A stretch of 47,357 bases of DNA, taken from contig JAISOS010000092.1 of the NCBI GenBank assembly GCA_031275485.1, positions 1-47,357 of the forward strand, written 5' to 3'. This stretch comes from Clostridiales bacterium (lineage in GTDB: Bacteria > Bacillota > Clostridia > Christensenellales > JAISNN01). Numbering within the stretch: the first letter of the stretch is position 1; each line of letters opens with the position of its first letter. Below, one piece after another: positions 25,268-33,561 of this stretch. Below the pieces are notes generated by a model. It saw only the letters and a list, made by a program, of their open reading frames with translations, was not told the DNA's origin and did no database searches. The translations under genes and the position numbers were made by a program.

Positions 25268-25645
25268 ATGGCTCGTATCGCAGGCGTGGATTTACCGCGC
25301 GAAAAGAGAGTTGAGATAGGCTTGACATATATCTTCGGAATAGGGCGTTCCGTTTCCAATAAAATTTTGGCGGCGGTGAAAATCAGTCCCGACGTCAGGG
25401 TCAAGGATTTGACCGAGGATCAGGTAAGCCTTATCCGCGATTATATCGACAGAAACATCAGGGTGGAGGGCGACTTGAAAAGAGAGATTTCCATGGACAT
25501 AAAAAGGCTTATGGAAATCGGCTGTTACAGGGGTATCCGTCACAGGAAGGGATTGCCCGTCCGCGGACAGAACACAAGGGCTAACGCGCGCACGAGGAAA
25601 GGTCCTAAGCGCACGGTCAGCAAGGCTAAAAAAGTTAAAAAATAA
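25268..25645 (+). CDS. rpsM: 30S ribosomal protein S13
   Basis: 125 residues beginning [21 protein letters not shown], with [28 protein letters not shown] near the end. It contacts S19 and the P-site tRNA in the 30S head. ACGGAGGTT precedes the ATG. rpsK follows after 11 nt. Confidence 0.97.
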   Translation: MARIAGVDLPREKRVEIGLTYIFGIGRSVSNKILAAVKISPDVRVKDLTEDQVSLIRDYIDRNIRVEGDLKREISMDIKRLMEIGCYRGIRHRKGLPVRGQNTRANARTRKGPKRTVSKAKKVKK

Positions 25646-25656
25646 GGAGAATATAT

Positions 25657-26061
25657 ATGGCCGCTTCAAATCAGAAAAGCAAAAAGGTCGTAAAAAAACG
25701 CAAGGAAATCAGGCGTGTAGATAAAGGAGCCGTGCATATTCATTCCTCCTTTAATAACACGATAGTTACGTTTACCGACGTCAAGGGCAACGCGGTGTCG
25801 TGGTCAAGCGCGGGTAAGCTGAAATTTAAGGGTTCGAAAAAAAGCACCCCGTTCGCGGCGCAGGCGGCGGCGGAGGACGCGGCTAAGGTCGCGAAAGATA
25901 TGGGTATGAGAACCGTAGAGGTCTACGTCAAGGGACCGGGCGCGGGCAGAGAATCCGCTATACGCGCTCTTCAAACTTACGATTTTGACGTAACGCTTAT
26001 AAAGGACGTATCGCCGATACCTCACAACGGTTGCCGTCCGCCGAAACGCAGAAGGTTATAG
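25657..26061 (+). CDS. rpsK: 30S ribosomal protein S11
   Basis: 134 residues with [33 protein letters not shown] and the C-terminal [12 protein letters not shown]. It forms part of the 30S platform. AAGGAGAAT precedes the start. Confidence 0.97.
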   Translation: MAASNQKSKKVVKKRKEIRRVDKGAVHIHSSFNNTIVTFTDVKGNAVSWSSAGKLKFKGSKKSTPFAAQAAAEDAAKVAKDMGMRTVEVYVKGPGAGRESAIRALQTYDFDVTLIKDVSPIPHNGCRPPKRRRL

Positions 26062-26074
26062 GAGGAAATTTTAT

Positions 26075-26698
26075 ATGGCGAGATATACGGGTTCTGTTTG
26101 CCGCCTTTGCAGAAGAGAGGGCGCGAAGCTCTTTTTGAAAGGCGAGAGATGTTATTCTCCAAAATGCGCGTTTACCCACAGGATTACTCCTCCGGGACAG
26201 CACGGCGCGTCGAGAAAGAAAAATTCGGAATATTCATTGCAGCTTAGAGAGAAGCAAAAAACCAAGAGGATTTACGGGATTTTGGAAAAGCAATTTAAGC
26301 TCTACTATGAAAAAGCGGACAAAATGCGCGGTATGACGGGCGAAAATATGCTGATTCTGATAGAGAGGAGACTTGATAACGTCGCCTATAAATTAGGTTT
26401 AGGCGCGTCGAGGGCGCAGGCGCGTCAAATCGTTTCTCACGGCTTGTTATGCGTCAACGGCGTAACAGTCAATATTCCGTCGTTCCTAGTCAAAGCGGGC
26501 GATGAAATTTCCGTCAAAGAAAACAAAAAGGACAAGGCGGTTTTCGCGGATATAAAGGCGGGCAGATCGGTGAATCTTCCGAAATGGCTGACCTTTGACA
26601 ATGAGAAATTGAAAGGCGCGGTCGTCGCGCTCCCTACCGGCGAGGACATAGATTCCGCGATAGCCGACCACTTAATCGTCGAGTTGTATTCGCGTTAA
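26075..26698 (+). CDS. rpsD: 30S ribosomal protein S4, zinc type
   Basis: 207 residues. C9, C12, C26 and C31 make the zinc site of the C+ form. The S4 RNA-binding domain [21 protein letters not shown] follows with [13 protein letters not shown]4 starts 30S assembly and often represses its own operon. AGGAGGAAA precedes the ATG. A 255-nt gap with a small AAAATCT/AGATTTT hairpin separates it from rpoA. Confidence 0.97.
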   Translation: MARYTGSVCRLCRREGAKLFLKGERCYSPKCAFTHRITPPGQHGASRKKNSEYSLQLREKQKTKRIYGILEKQFKLYYEKADKMRGMTGENMLILIERRLDNVAYKLGLGASRAQARQIVSHGLLCVNGVTVNIPSFLVKAGDEISVKENKKDKAVFADIKAGRSVNLPKWLTFDNEKLKGAVVALPTGEDIDSAIADHLIVELYSR

Positions 26699-26953
26699 AG
26701 TATCGGTATTTTCCGTTGCTTTTTATTGCGGAGCTATCGAGATTGGCGAGTAGCGCGGCGCGCTTTAAAAATCTTTGAGAGATTTTACCGGTGCGGTCGG
26801 AATCGTTCTTTTGAGTAGCTTTCGATTCGCGGACGGTGTAACGTCGATGATTGTTCGCTGTTTTTATCAAAACGCGCGGCAATGCGCCGACGGCGGACGC
26901 GGATTTATACGTCTCTCTCACTACGACCTATTTAAACGGAGGACTTTATTCAT

Positions 26954-27901
26954 ATGGAAATGATAAAACCAAAAATCACTTTTGAGGAAAGCGAGGATAA
27001 GGCTTACGCGAAATTCGTCGTCGAACCGCTCGAACGCGGTTACGGCACGACGCTTGGCAACGCTTTGAGAAGGATTTTACTCTCCGCTTTGCCGGGAACA
27101 GCGGCTCAGGGCATCAGAATAGAGGGCGTAAGGCACGAGTTTTCGACCATACAGGGAATTAGAGAGGATGTTTCGGAGATAATTTTGAACATAAAAAGCC
27201 TTGCGCTTAAGTGGAAAACGAACTCTGCCGCAAAGAAAATTATAACGCTGTGCAAGGAAACCGAAGGTCCGGTTTACGCCTCGGACATAACCGAGGATCC
27301 GGAGGTCGAAATACTCAATCCAGATTTATATATTTGCACACTCAGCGAGGATGCAAAAATCGACCTATCGATTACAATAGGAAACGGCAGGGGATATGTC
27401 GGGGCGAACGAAAACAAGGATAAAAATGCGCCGATAGGTTATATCGCGATAGATTCAATCTATACGCCTGTCGAAAAGGCGAATTATACGGTTGAAAACA
27501 CGCGCGTGGAGCAGAGCATAGATTACGACAGGCTGATTATAGAGGTTTGGACAAACGGAACTACAAGCGCGAAGGAGACGGTCAGTCTTTCGGCAAAAAT
27601 TATGAACGATCACCTTTGTCCGTTTATCGATCTCATTGAAAATATGAAGGATAACGATATTCTCGTCAGCCGTGACAGTGACAGAAAGCACAAACTGCTT
27701 GAAATGAGCATAGAGGATCTGGATCTTTCGGTTCGCTCTTACAACTGCTTGAAACGCGCCGGTATTCATACCGTCGAGGACTTAACCCAAAAATCGGAGG
27801 ACGATATGCTGAAGGTCAGAAATTTAGGCAGAAAGTCGCTTGAAGAGGTCATAAAAAAGCTCGAGGATATGGGACTTGAGCTTTCGGGCAAGGACGAATA
27901 A
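26954..27901 (+). CDS. rpoA: DNA-directed RNA polymerase subunit alpha
   Basis: 315 residues. The N-terminal dimerisation domain has [30 protein letters not shown] and [12 protein letters not shown]. The C-terminal DNA-binding domain (about 245-305) has the ELSVRS-like [15 protein letters not shown] and [12 protein letters not shown]-like [13 protein letters not shown]. The ATG at 26954 follows GGAGG by 11 nt; a second ATG at 26960 is too far. It is next to last in the operon as in other Bacillota. Confidence 0.98.
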   Translation: MEMIKPKITFEESEDKAYAKFVVEPLERGYGTTLGNALRRILLSALPGTAAQGIRIEGVRHEFSTIQGIREDVSEIILNIKSLALKWKTNSAAKKIITLCKETEGPVYASDITEDPEVEILNPDLYICTLSEDAKIDLSITIGNGRGYVGANENKDKNAPIGYIAIDSIYTPVEKANYTVENTRVEQSIDYDRLIIEVWTNGTTSAKETVSLSAKIMNDHLCPFIDLIENMKDNDILVSRDSDRKHKLLEMSIEDLDLSVRSYNCLKRAGIHTVEDLTQKSEDDMLKVRNLGRKSLEEVIKKLEDMGLELSGKDE

Positions 27902-28054
27902 GGGATGTGGGGGTATATATTGCGCGGTTGCGTCTAACGCGCCGTCCATGTTGCCTTGAAAATTGCGCGGTTGCATAAAAACGCATCGTTTACGCGACTC
28001 GGGGATTCGCGTGGTTTCTTACGAACACACTATTTATACGGAGAAATAAATTTT

Positions 28055-28564
28055 ATGTCTAACAGAAAATTAGGAAGACCTACTGACCAAAGGCTCGCCC
28101 TCTTAAAAGGGCAGGTAACGGATTTGCTTTGGCACGGGAAGATTGAAACTACCCTCGACAGGGCGAAAGAGGTAAGGAAAATTGCAGAAAAATTAATCAC
28201 GCTCGCCGTGAAAACATATACGGACAGCGTGGAGGTCAAAAAAACGCGCTATAACACAAACGGCGACCCGATAGAGGTTCCGTTTACTAATGACGGACCG
28301 AACAAGCTGAGCGCGAGGCGCAGGATTATGGCGTCCGTTTACGACATGCGGGAGCAAAGACAAAAGGGCGAGAAAAAAGCGGTTTTCAGAGCGCGCACAA
28401 AGGACGCTAACCACCCGCTTATTGAAAAAATATTCAACGATTACGCGCCGCATTATGCCAAAAGAGCCGAGGAATCCGGTCAGGGCGGCGGCTATACGCG
28501 CATAATAAAACTCGGAACGCGCAGAGGCGACAACGCCGAAACGGCTCTCATCGAGTTAGTTTAA
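28055..28564 (+). CDS. rplQ: 50S ribosomal protein L17
   Basis: 169 residues, the long clostridial form. NRKLGRPTDQRLALLKGQVTDLL is diagnostic; the C-terminal GGGYTRIIKLGTRRGDNAETALIELV is standard. Between them lies about 50 extra residues compared with E. coli L17 (about 127). CGGAGAAAT precedes the ATG at 28055, which excludes an in-frame start at 27956. It is the last gene of the supercluster. Confidence 0.95.
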   Translation: MSNRKLGRPTDQRLALLKGQVTDLLWHGKIETTLDRAKEVRKIAEKLITLAVKTYTDSVEVKKTRYNTNGDPIEVPFTNDGPNKLSARRRIMASVYDMREQRQKGEKKAVFRARTKDANHPLIEKIFNDYAPHYAKRAEESGQGGGYTRIIKLGTRRGDNAETALIELV

Positions 28565-28566
28565 GG

Positions 28567-28641
28567 GAAAGTTTTTTGATTTATGCGGGAAAAACCTTTT
28601 TGTGAATAAAATGTTTTTTCCGCGTCCTTTTTCCAAAAAAT
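28567..28641. repeat. Family A palindromic repeat, just after rplQ
   Basis: This copy keeps both outer ends: AAGTTTTTTGATTTATGCGG at the left and CGTCCTTTTTCCAAAAAA at the right, with GGGAAAAACC...GTTTTTTCC inside. It begins 3 nt after the rplQ stop. Confidence 0.6.
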
Positions 28642-28661
28642 TCAATAATATAATTACACAG

Positions 28662-28695
28662 AATAACGCCGTTTTTTGAATCGGCGTTATTTTTT
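28662..28695 (+). terminator. Terminator of the r-protein supercluster
   Basis: A perfect 10-bp stem AATAACGCCG/CGGCGTTATT with a 10-nt loop, followed by T5. It is the first strong terminator after rplQ. Confidence 0.85.
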
Positions 28696-28758
28696 CATAG
28701 CGGACGGCAACACTTTCGAAAAACGGTGGAGTCATAAGCTTTTTCGGGTATTTTAAGT

Positions 28759-28886
28759 CGTTATGAAATATAATAACGCAGTTGCAGTTTAAACGACGCT
28801 TTTTCGTCGCAAAGTTCAAAAAGAACGGTTTTTTGTATTGCCCGGATATGAAAAAACTTTCAGCCGTAAGCGGCTGAAAATTCGAC
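28759..28886 (+). repeat. Family B intergenic repeat, copy 3
   Basis: Left end CGTTATGAAATATAAT; middle GACGCTTTTTCGTCGC; core GGTTTTTTGTATTGCCCGG; right end CAGCCGTAAGCGGCTGAAAA, which folds into a short hairpin. Confidence 0.6.
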
Positions 28887-28919
28887 GATTTCATTTAGCG
28901 CGGTTGGCTGTAAATTGCG

Positions 28920-28986
28920 GAAGTTTTTTGGAAAGGGGCGCAGTGGAAACCTTTTGTGAACAAAAGGTTTCCACCGCATAATCTTA
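28920..28986. repeat. Family A palindromic repeat, best-preserved copy
   Basis: AAGTTTTTTGGAAAGGGGCG, then GTGGAAACCTTTTGTG-AACAAAAGGTTTCCAC, then CGCATAATCTTAATAA. The stem is about 14 bp with almost no loop. Confidence 0.75.
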
Positions 28987-29036
28987 ATAATCTTAAAAAA
29001 AATCCGCGTAAGCGGGCGGGCGACGCGTTTGCTCGG

Positions 29037-30386
29037 CTAATTTCGATTTGAGTGAATTGGCGCCGGAATTCTGCCGCCCCGCGCGATAAATTTTTCACTC
29101 GAGTATGGCGAGGTTTTCATAATCGGCGCGATTCCCAAAAGCCCGCCGTATTCCGCAAAGCCGCTTGTCTTGCCGAAAACGGGAATTATGCGCACGGCGG
29201 CGGTTTTGTTGTTGACCGCGCCTATCGCCGCCTCGTCCGCTATTATCGCGGATATCGTAGAGGCGGGAGTGTCTCCCGCGACGGCAATCATATCCAGACC
29301 CACGCTACATACCGCCGTCATCGCCTCTAATTTTTCAATGGAAAGCGCGCCGCGCGTAACCGCGTCAATCATACCCGCGTCCTCGCTTACGGGAATGAAT
29401 GCGCCCGAGAGCCCGCCCGCAAACGAAGTCGCCATAACGCCTCCTTTTTTTACGGCGTCGTTCAGGAGGGCGAGCGCGGCGGTCGAACCGTGCGCGCCTA
29501 CGGATTCCAGTCCCATTTCCTCCAAAATTTTGGCGACGCTGTCGCCCTTTACGGGAGTGGGGGCGAGAGAGAGGTCTACGATGCCGAAATTCGCGCCCAG
29601 CATTTTTGCGGCTTCCATAGCTATAAGTTGTCCGGCGCGCGTGATTTTGAAGGCGGTTTTTTTGACGGTTTCGGCGACGGCGGAAAAGTCCGCGCCCTTT
29701 ATCTCCTCGATGGCGGCGAGAACGACTCCCGGTCCGCTTATGCCGACGTTTATTACGCGGTCGTTTTCGCCCGTTCCGTTGAAAGCGCCCGCCATGAATG
29801 GGTTGTCCTCGACGGCATTTGCGAAAACTACGAGCTTACCGCATCCTATACCGTCCTTATCTGCGGTGGCTTTCGCGGTTTGTTTTATTATTTCACCCAT
29901 CAGGGCGACCGCGTCCATATTTATTCCCGCTTTTGTAGACGCGACGTTGACAGAGGCGCACACCCTGTCCGTACGGCTTAGGACTTCGGGAATACTTATA
30001 ATAAAGCGTTTTTCATAATCGGTCATACCTTTTTGGACGAGCGCGGTATAGCCGCCGATAAAATCCACGTCAATCTCCTTCGCGGCGCGGTCGAGCGCGA
30101 GAGCCGTCTCCAAAAAACCGCCGGACGACGCCGCGATAAGGGAAACTGGAGAAACGCTTATGCGTTTGTTGACTATCGGAATTCCATAGCGCGCCGAAAG
30201 AGAGTCGGCGGTTCGTTTCAGTCCGCCCGCTTTTTCGACGATTTTTTTAAAGACCTTTTCGGCGGTTCGTTTTTTGTTCTCGCTCACGCAGTCGAACAGC
30301 GACAGCCCCATGGTGACCGTTCGTATATCGAGATGGCGGCTTTTGACCATATCTATGGTCTGTAAAATTTCGTTTATATTCAACAT
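29037..30386 (-). CDS. PFL family protein (UPF0210, DUF711)
   Basis: 449 residues, the family size. It starts [26 protein letters not shown], has [14 protein letters not shown] near residue 110, and ends with [13 protein letters not shown]-like residues. The family is conserved in anaerobes, is distantly related in fold to pyruvate-formate-lyase-like proteins, and lacks an assigned reaction; I see no glycyl-radical RVxG motif. AGGTG precedes the ATG on the minus strand. It is almost always paired with a small ACT-domain protein, as here (30656-30925). Confidence 0.93.
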   Translation of the reverse strand: MLNINEILQTIDMVKSRHLDIRTVTMGLSLFDCVSENKKRTAEKVFKKIVEKAGGLKRTADSLSARYGIPIVNKRISVSPVSLIAASSGGFLETALALDRAAKEIDVDFIGGYTALVQKGMTDYEKRFIISIPEVLSRTDRVCASVNVASTKAGINMDAVALMGEIIKQTAKATADKDGIGCGKLVVFANAVEDNPFMAGAFNGTGENDRVINVGISGPGVVLAAIEEIKGADFSAVAETVKKTAFKITRAGQLIAMEAAKMLGANFGIVDLSLAPTPVKGDSVAKILEEMGLESVGAHGSTAALALLNDAVKKGGVMATSFAGGLSGAFIPVSEDAGMIDAVTRGALSIEKLEAMTAVCSVGLDMIAVAGDTPASTISAIIADEAAIGAVNNKTAAVRIIPVFGKTSGFAEYGGLLGIAPIMKTSPYSSEKFIARGGRIPAPIHSNRN

Positions 30387-30400
30387 AAAACACCTATTAT

Positions 30401-30443
30401 ACGACGCGCCCGCAAAAATTTATACGGGCGCGTCGTAATTTTT
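30401..30443. other. Very stable 12-bp hairpin upstream of the PFL gene
   Basis: ACGACGCGCCCG (30401-30412) and CGGGCGCGTCGT (30425-30436) pair perfectly. A T-run (AATTTTT) follows only on the plus strand, so in the direction of the minus-strand genes it is not a standard terminator. It ends about 15 nt before the PFL start and may be regulatory. Confidence 0.5.
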
Positions 30444-30487
30444 AAGAATTTTGCGCATGGAATTTTCCGTATTAATGCGCCTCGTTT

Positions 30488-30560
30488 CTCAGTCATATGT
30501 AGTTAAATTTTGTACATGGAGTTGAAATTTTCTTGTTTCGCGTATATATTTTTAAGGGCG
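30488..30560 (-). pseudogene. Decayed copy of the 3' end of the ACT-domain gene
   Basis: On the minus strand it reads K-Q-E-N-F-N-S-M-Y-K-I-stop, against H-E-E-I-F-N-S-M-H-K-I-stop at the true gene end. The 3' flank CTCAGTCA is shared as well. Only the last 15 or so codons are recognisable; the region to 30650 is a more diverged part of the same duplication or unrelated. Confidence 0.5.
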
Positions 30561-30655
30561 TTTTTTCGTATTTACATGTCGTTTTTCAGCGGATTGCGAT
30601 ATAATTGCGCCAGCTTAAGCTATTAACGCGGCTTTTATGTCGCAACTAAACTCAG

Positions 30656-30925
30656 TCAGATTTTGTGCATGGAGTTGAAAATTTCCTCGTGTTGTATACG
30701 TATTTCGACGCGCATTTCCTCCGCGATTTCTTGCAAAGCGGCGTTGATATGCGAGATGTCGGAGGACGCATCCGAGAGATCCGCCGTCATTATCATCGTA
30801 AATAAGTCGCCCATAACGGTTTGCGAAATATCCTCTATATTCACGCTCACGCCGTAAAGACAGCCGCTGACCTTGGCTATGATTCCTTTTTTGTCTCGTC
30901 CGATAACGGATATTATCGCGCGCAT
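30656..30925 (-). CDS. ACT-domain protein (UPF0237)
   Basis: 89 residues forming a single ACT domain: MRAIISVIGRDKKGIIAKVS, NIEDISQTVM, and FTMIMTADL. Such proteins bind small ligands, often amino acids. The UPF0237 type is the standard partner of PFL-family proteins. AAGGAGGAC lies 7 nt before the ATG. The gap to the PFL gene (270 nt) is unusually wide and contains a strong hairpin and a decayed repeat of its own 3' end. Confidence 0.92.
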   Translation of the reverse strand: MRAIISVIGRDKKGIIAKVSGCLYGVSVNIEDISQTVMGDLFTMIMTADLSDASSDISHINAALQEIAEEMRVEIRIQHEEIFNSMHKI

Positions 30926-30950
30926 AAATACGTCCTCCTTAGGAAAATTT

Positions 30951-31037
30951 GCGGGGAAAACCTTTTGTTAAGGGGTATTACGAGGGAAAACCTTTTGTGA
31001 ACAAAAGGTTTTCCCTTGCTCCTTATCCTAAAAACCT
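30951..31037. repeat. Family A palindromic repeat, partly doubled copy
   Basis: GCGGGGAAAACCTTTTGTTA (a left half) is followed 25 nt later by a whole palindrome GAGGGAAAACCTTTTGTG-AACAAAAGGTTTTCCC and then CTCCTTATCCTAAAAACC. It lies directly upstream of the ACT gene. Confidence 0.6.
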
Positions 31038-31220
31038 CCGGTGCATTTTAACCGTTCTGTACAAACCGAGAGCCGCAGTCAGAGAAAAATACCGCGCAAT
31101 ATATTTAATGCGGCGGCTTTGTTTTTTTGCGCCGTTTGAGAAATGGGAAAGATGGGTGTATTTATGCGGAGGAAACCTTAACTGATGTGATAAATAGTGT
31201 TAAAGTTTCTAATAAAACAT

Positions 31221-31262
31221 GAAAATTTTTTAGAAAGGTTTCCCCCGCATGTTTTTCAATAA
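31221..31262. repeat. Family A repeat, right-hand fragment
   Basis: GAAAATTTTTTAGAAAGGTTTCCCCCGCATG, cut short on its left; a further left fragment (ATGCGGAGGAAACCTT) lies at 31165-31180. It comes right after the end of the GGGtGRT gene on the minus strand. Confidence 0.5.
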
Positions 31263-31284
31263 AAAAATTCCTCACGTTAAGGAC

Positions 31285-32298
31285 TTAAACGTTCAACGCC
31301 TGTTCGACGGCGACGGCGAGCGCGACGGTCGCGCCGACCATAGGGTTATTGCCCATACCTATCAGTCCCATCATTTCGACATGCGCGGGAACCGACGAGC
31401 TACCCGCGAACTGCGCGTCGCTGTGCATTCTGCCCATCGTGTCGGTCATACCGTAGCTTGCGGGACCGGCGGCCATATTGTCAGGATGCAGGGTTCTGCC
31501 CGTGCCGCCGCCGCTTGCGACGGAGAAATATTTTTTTCTATGTTCCGTCGCCCATTTTTTGTACGTGCCGGCGACGGGGTGCTGGAAGCGAGTCGGGTTA
31601 GTAGAATTGCCGGTAATTGATACGTCCACCTTTTCATACTTCATAATCTCAACGCCTTCCGTAACGTCGTCCGCGCCGTAAACCAGTACGGCGGCGCGTT
31701 CGCCGTCGCCGTATGGAACGCGCTTGACGATTTTGAGCCTGCCGGTTTTGTAGTTCATTTTGGTCTGAACGTAGGTAAAGCCGTTGACGCGGCTTATGAT
31801 ATAAGCGGCGTCCTTTCCGAGGCCGTTCAAAATGACTTTCAGCGGTACGGTTCTGACCTTATTCGCGGTTTTGGCTATGCCTATCGCGCCCTCCGCCGCG
31901 GCGAAAGATTCGTGTCCGGCGAGGAAGCAAAAGCATTTGGTTTTTTCTTGGAGGAGCATAGAGGCGAGATTGCCGTGCCCCAAGCCCACCTCGCGCTGGT
32001 CGGCGACGGAGCCTTTGATGCAGAACGCTTGCAGACCTATGCCGATAGCCTCGGCGGCGTCTGAGGCTTTCCGCGCGTTTTTCGTTATAGCGACCGCGAC
32101 GCCGACGGTATACGCCCAGACGGCGTTCTCGAACGCTATGGGTTGTATGCCTTTTACGATTTCCTCGGCGTTAATGCCCTTTTCGGCGCAGATATTTTTC
32201 GCCTCCGCGAGGGAAGCTACGCCGTATTTTTTGAGGCACTCGTTGATTTTGTCTATTCTTCTGTCGTAGCTTTCAAATAAAGCCGGTGAATTACTCAT
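31285..32298 (-). CDS. GGGtGRT protein
   Basis: 337 residues. The family-naming motif GGGTGRTLHPDN is present near residue 264, followed by GPASYGMTDTMGRMHSDAQFAGSSSVPAHVEMMGLIGMGNNP. Other conserved parts are REVGLGHGNLASM and FLAGHESFAAAEGAIGIAKT. The family occurs in anaerobic bacteria and its reaction is not known. It is encoded 15 nt after the NifU-like gene on the same strand, the recurring pairing. A GGAGG lies before the ATG. Confidence 0.9.
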   Translation of the reverse strand: MSNSPALFESYDRRIDKINECLKKYGVASLAEAKNICAEKGINAEEIVKGIQPIAFENAVWAYTVGVAVAITKNARKASDAAEAIGIGLQAFCIKGSVADQREVGLGHGNLASMLLQEKTKCFCFLAGHESFAAAEGAIGIAKTANKVRTVPLKVILNGLGKDAAYIISRVNGFTYVQTKMNYKTGRLKIVKRVPYGDGERAAVLVYGADDVTEGVEIMKYEKVDVSITGNSTNPTRFQHPVAGTYKKWATEHRKKYFSVASGGGTGRTLHPDNMAAGPASYGMTDTMGRMHSDAQFAGSSSVPAHVEMMGLIGMGNNPMVGATVALAVAVEQALNV

Positions 32299-32313
32299 TT
32301 TCCATATCCTCCC

Positions 32314-33009
32314 TTATGCCTTTCGCGGGTTAATATAACTCGCCGCGTCTTTGTATCTGCCGTATGAGCTTTTCGCCTTGGCGAGAGCCTCGTTCGCGTC
32401 CATACCTTTGACGTTTATCATTTCCATCATTTTGCCGAGATTGACGAATTCGTAGCCGATGACCTCGCCGCCCTTATCAAGGGCCAGAGAGGTTACGTAG
32501 CCTTCCGCCATTTCGAGATAGCGCACGCCCTTATATTCCGTGCTGTACATAGTGCCTATCTGCGAGCGCAAGCCCTTGCCCAAGTCCTCTAAGCCCGCGC
32601 CGACGGGCAATCCGTCCTCCGAAAACGCGGACTGCGTTCTGCCGTAAACGATTTGCAAAAAAAGCTCCCGCATCGCCGTATTGATCGCGTCGCACACGAG
32701 GTCGGTGTTCAGAGCCTCTAAAATGGTCTTGCCCGAGAGGATTTCCGCCGCCATAGCCGCGGAATGAGTCATTCCGGAGCAACCGATAGTTTCTATCAAA
32801 GCCTCCTTTATCACGCCGTTCTTGACGTTGAGCGTCAGCTTGCACGCGCCCTGCTGCGGCGCGCACCAGCCCACGCCGTGCGTCAAACCGCTTATGTCCT
32901 TAATTTCCTTCGCCTGAACCCATCTGCCCTCTTCCGGAATTGGCGCGGGACCGTGGTCAGGACCTTTTTTAACGCAACACATTTCTTCCACTTCATGAGA
33001 ATATTGCAT
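32314..33009 (-). CDS. Iron-sulfur cluster assembly scaffold-like (NifU-like) protein, partner of GGGtGRT
   Basis: 231 residues. The NifU-like core is at about residues 45-125: C49, C56, C77 in TIGCSGMTHSAAMAAEIL, and C106 in LVCDAI. Near the N-terminus is an extra C11-C12 pair. The C-terminal 70 residues are particular to this family. The start is the ATG at 33009 with AGGAGG upstream; the 40-codon in-frame extension from 33129 is rejected. It presumably holds or delivers a metal cluster for the GGGtGRT protein; this is inference. Confidence 0.9.
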   Translation of the reverse strand: MQYSHEVEEMCCVKKGPDHGPAPIPEEGRWVQAKEIKDISGLTHGVGWCAPQQGACKLTLNVKNGVIKEALIETIGCSGMTHSAAMAAEILSGKTILEALNTDLVCDAINTAMRELFLQIVYGRTQSAFSEDGLPVGAGLEDLGKGLRSQIGTMYSTEYKGVRYLEMAEGYVTSLALDKGGEVIGYEFVNLGKMMEMINVKGMDANEALAKAKSSYGRYKDAASYINPRKA

Positions 33010-33209
33010 TATATAGTCGCCTCCTGTATGTTTATTTAAAAACTTATATTCATAGACGAAAACGCGGGTCTTAGCTGTTTTTTCGCGGCTTTCACCGTTT
33101 TTTCTCGTTACGGCTTTTACCGTTAACAAAAAAACGCCTTTAATGCCGTACCCCCCCTAAATCCGATATTTTCATATATGAATACAAAATCTGACTTTTA
33201 ACAGAGAAT

Positions 33210-33238
33210 ATTATATCATATTGTCCGCGTTTTGAAAA
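33210..33238 (-). promoter_or_regulatory. Promoter of the NifU-like/GGGtGRT operon
   Basis: On the minus strand: -35 TTTTCA (33238-33233), a 17-nt spacer, and consensus -10 TATAAT (33215-33210) with an upstream TG. The leader is about 190 nt. Confidence 0.6.
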
Positions 33239-33320
33239 ATAAAAACGCGCGTATTTAAAAAATATTTTGTATATAAAATTTTTTTGAAAAAAAGCGGGAA
33301 TTTTTTTATTTTTTAAGAGT

Positions 33321-33382
33321 ATACGCGAAAAACCTTTTGTTTACAAAAGGTTTTCCGCGCGCCCCTTTCCCAAAAAACTTCG
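33321..33382. repeat. Family A palindromic repeat, inverted orientation
   Basis: ATACGCGAAAAACCTTTTG-tttA-CAAAAGGTTTTCCGCG, then CGCCCCTTTCCCAAAAAACTT: the outer end is now on the right. It lies in the divergent spacer between the NifU-like operon and the GH2 gene. Confidence 0.7.
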
Positions 33383-33504
33383 AGTATTTTTTTAATTATA
33401 AGACGTCCGTTTGGGAAGGCGGCTTTTCTTGTTAGAGCGGCTATAAAAAAGACGGAAAAAAATTGACAAATTTTCAGAAAACCCTTTATTTACATTTTTA
33501 TTTA

Positions 33505-33513
33505 TGGTATAAT
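33505..33513 (+). promoter_or_regulatory. Extended -10 promoter of the GH2 gene
   Basis: TGGTATAAT at 33505-33513. No good -35 is at the usual distance (TTTATT at most). The start near 33520 gives a leader of about 42 nt to the ATG at 33562. Confidence 0.55.
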
Positions 33514-33561
33514 ATTTACAATACGGGTCGAATCGTGGAAAATGACGGGGGTGTTGATTGT

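Noticed and set aside
29170-30018. 282-codon plus-strand frame opposite the PFL gene
   Set aside because: Antisense shadow; the PFL protein on the other strand has full family conservation.
30949-31185. 78-codon plus-strand frame
   Set aside because: It is a translation of the family A repeat and its flank; no ribosome binding site.
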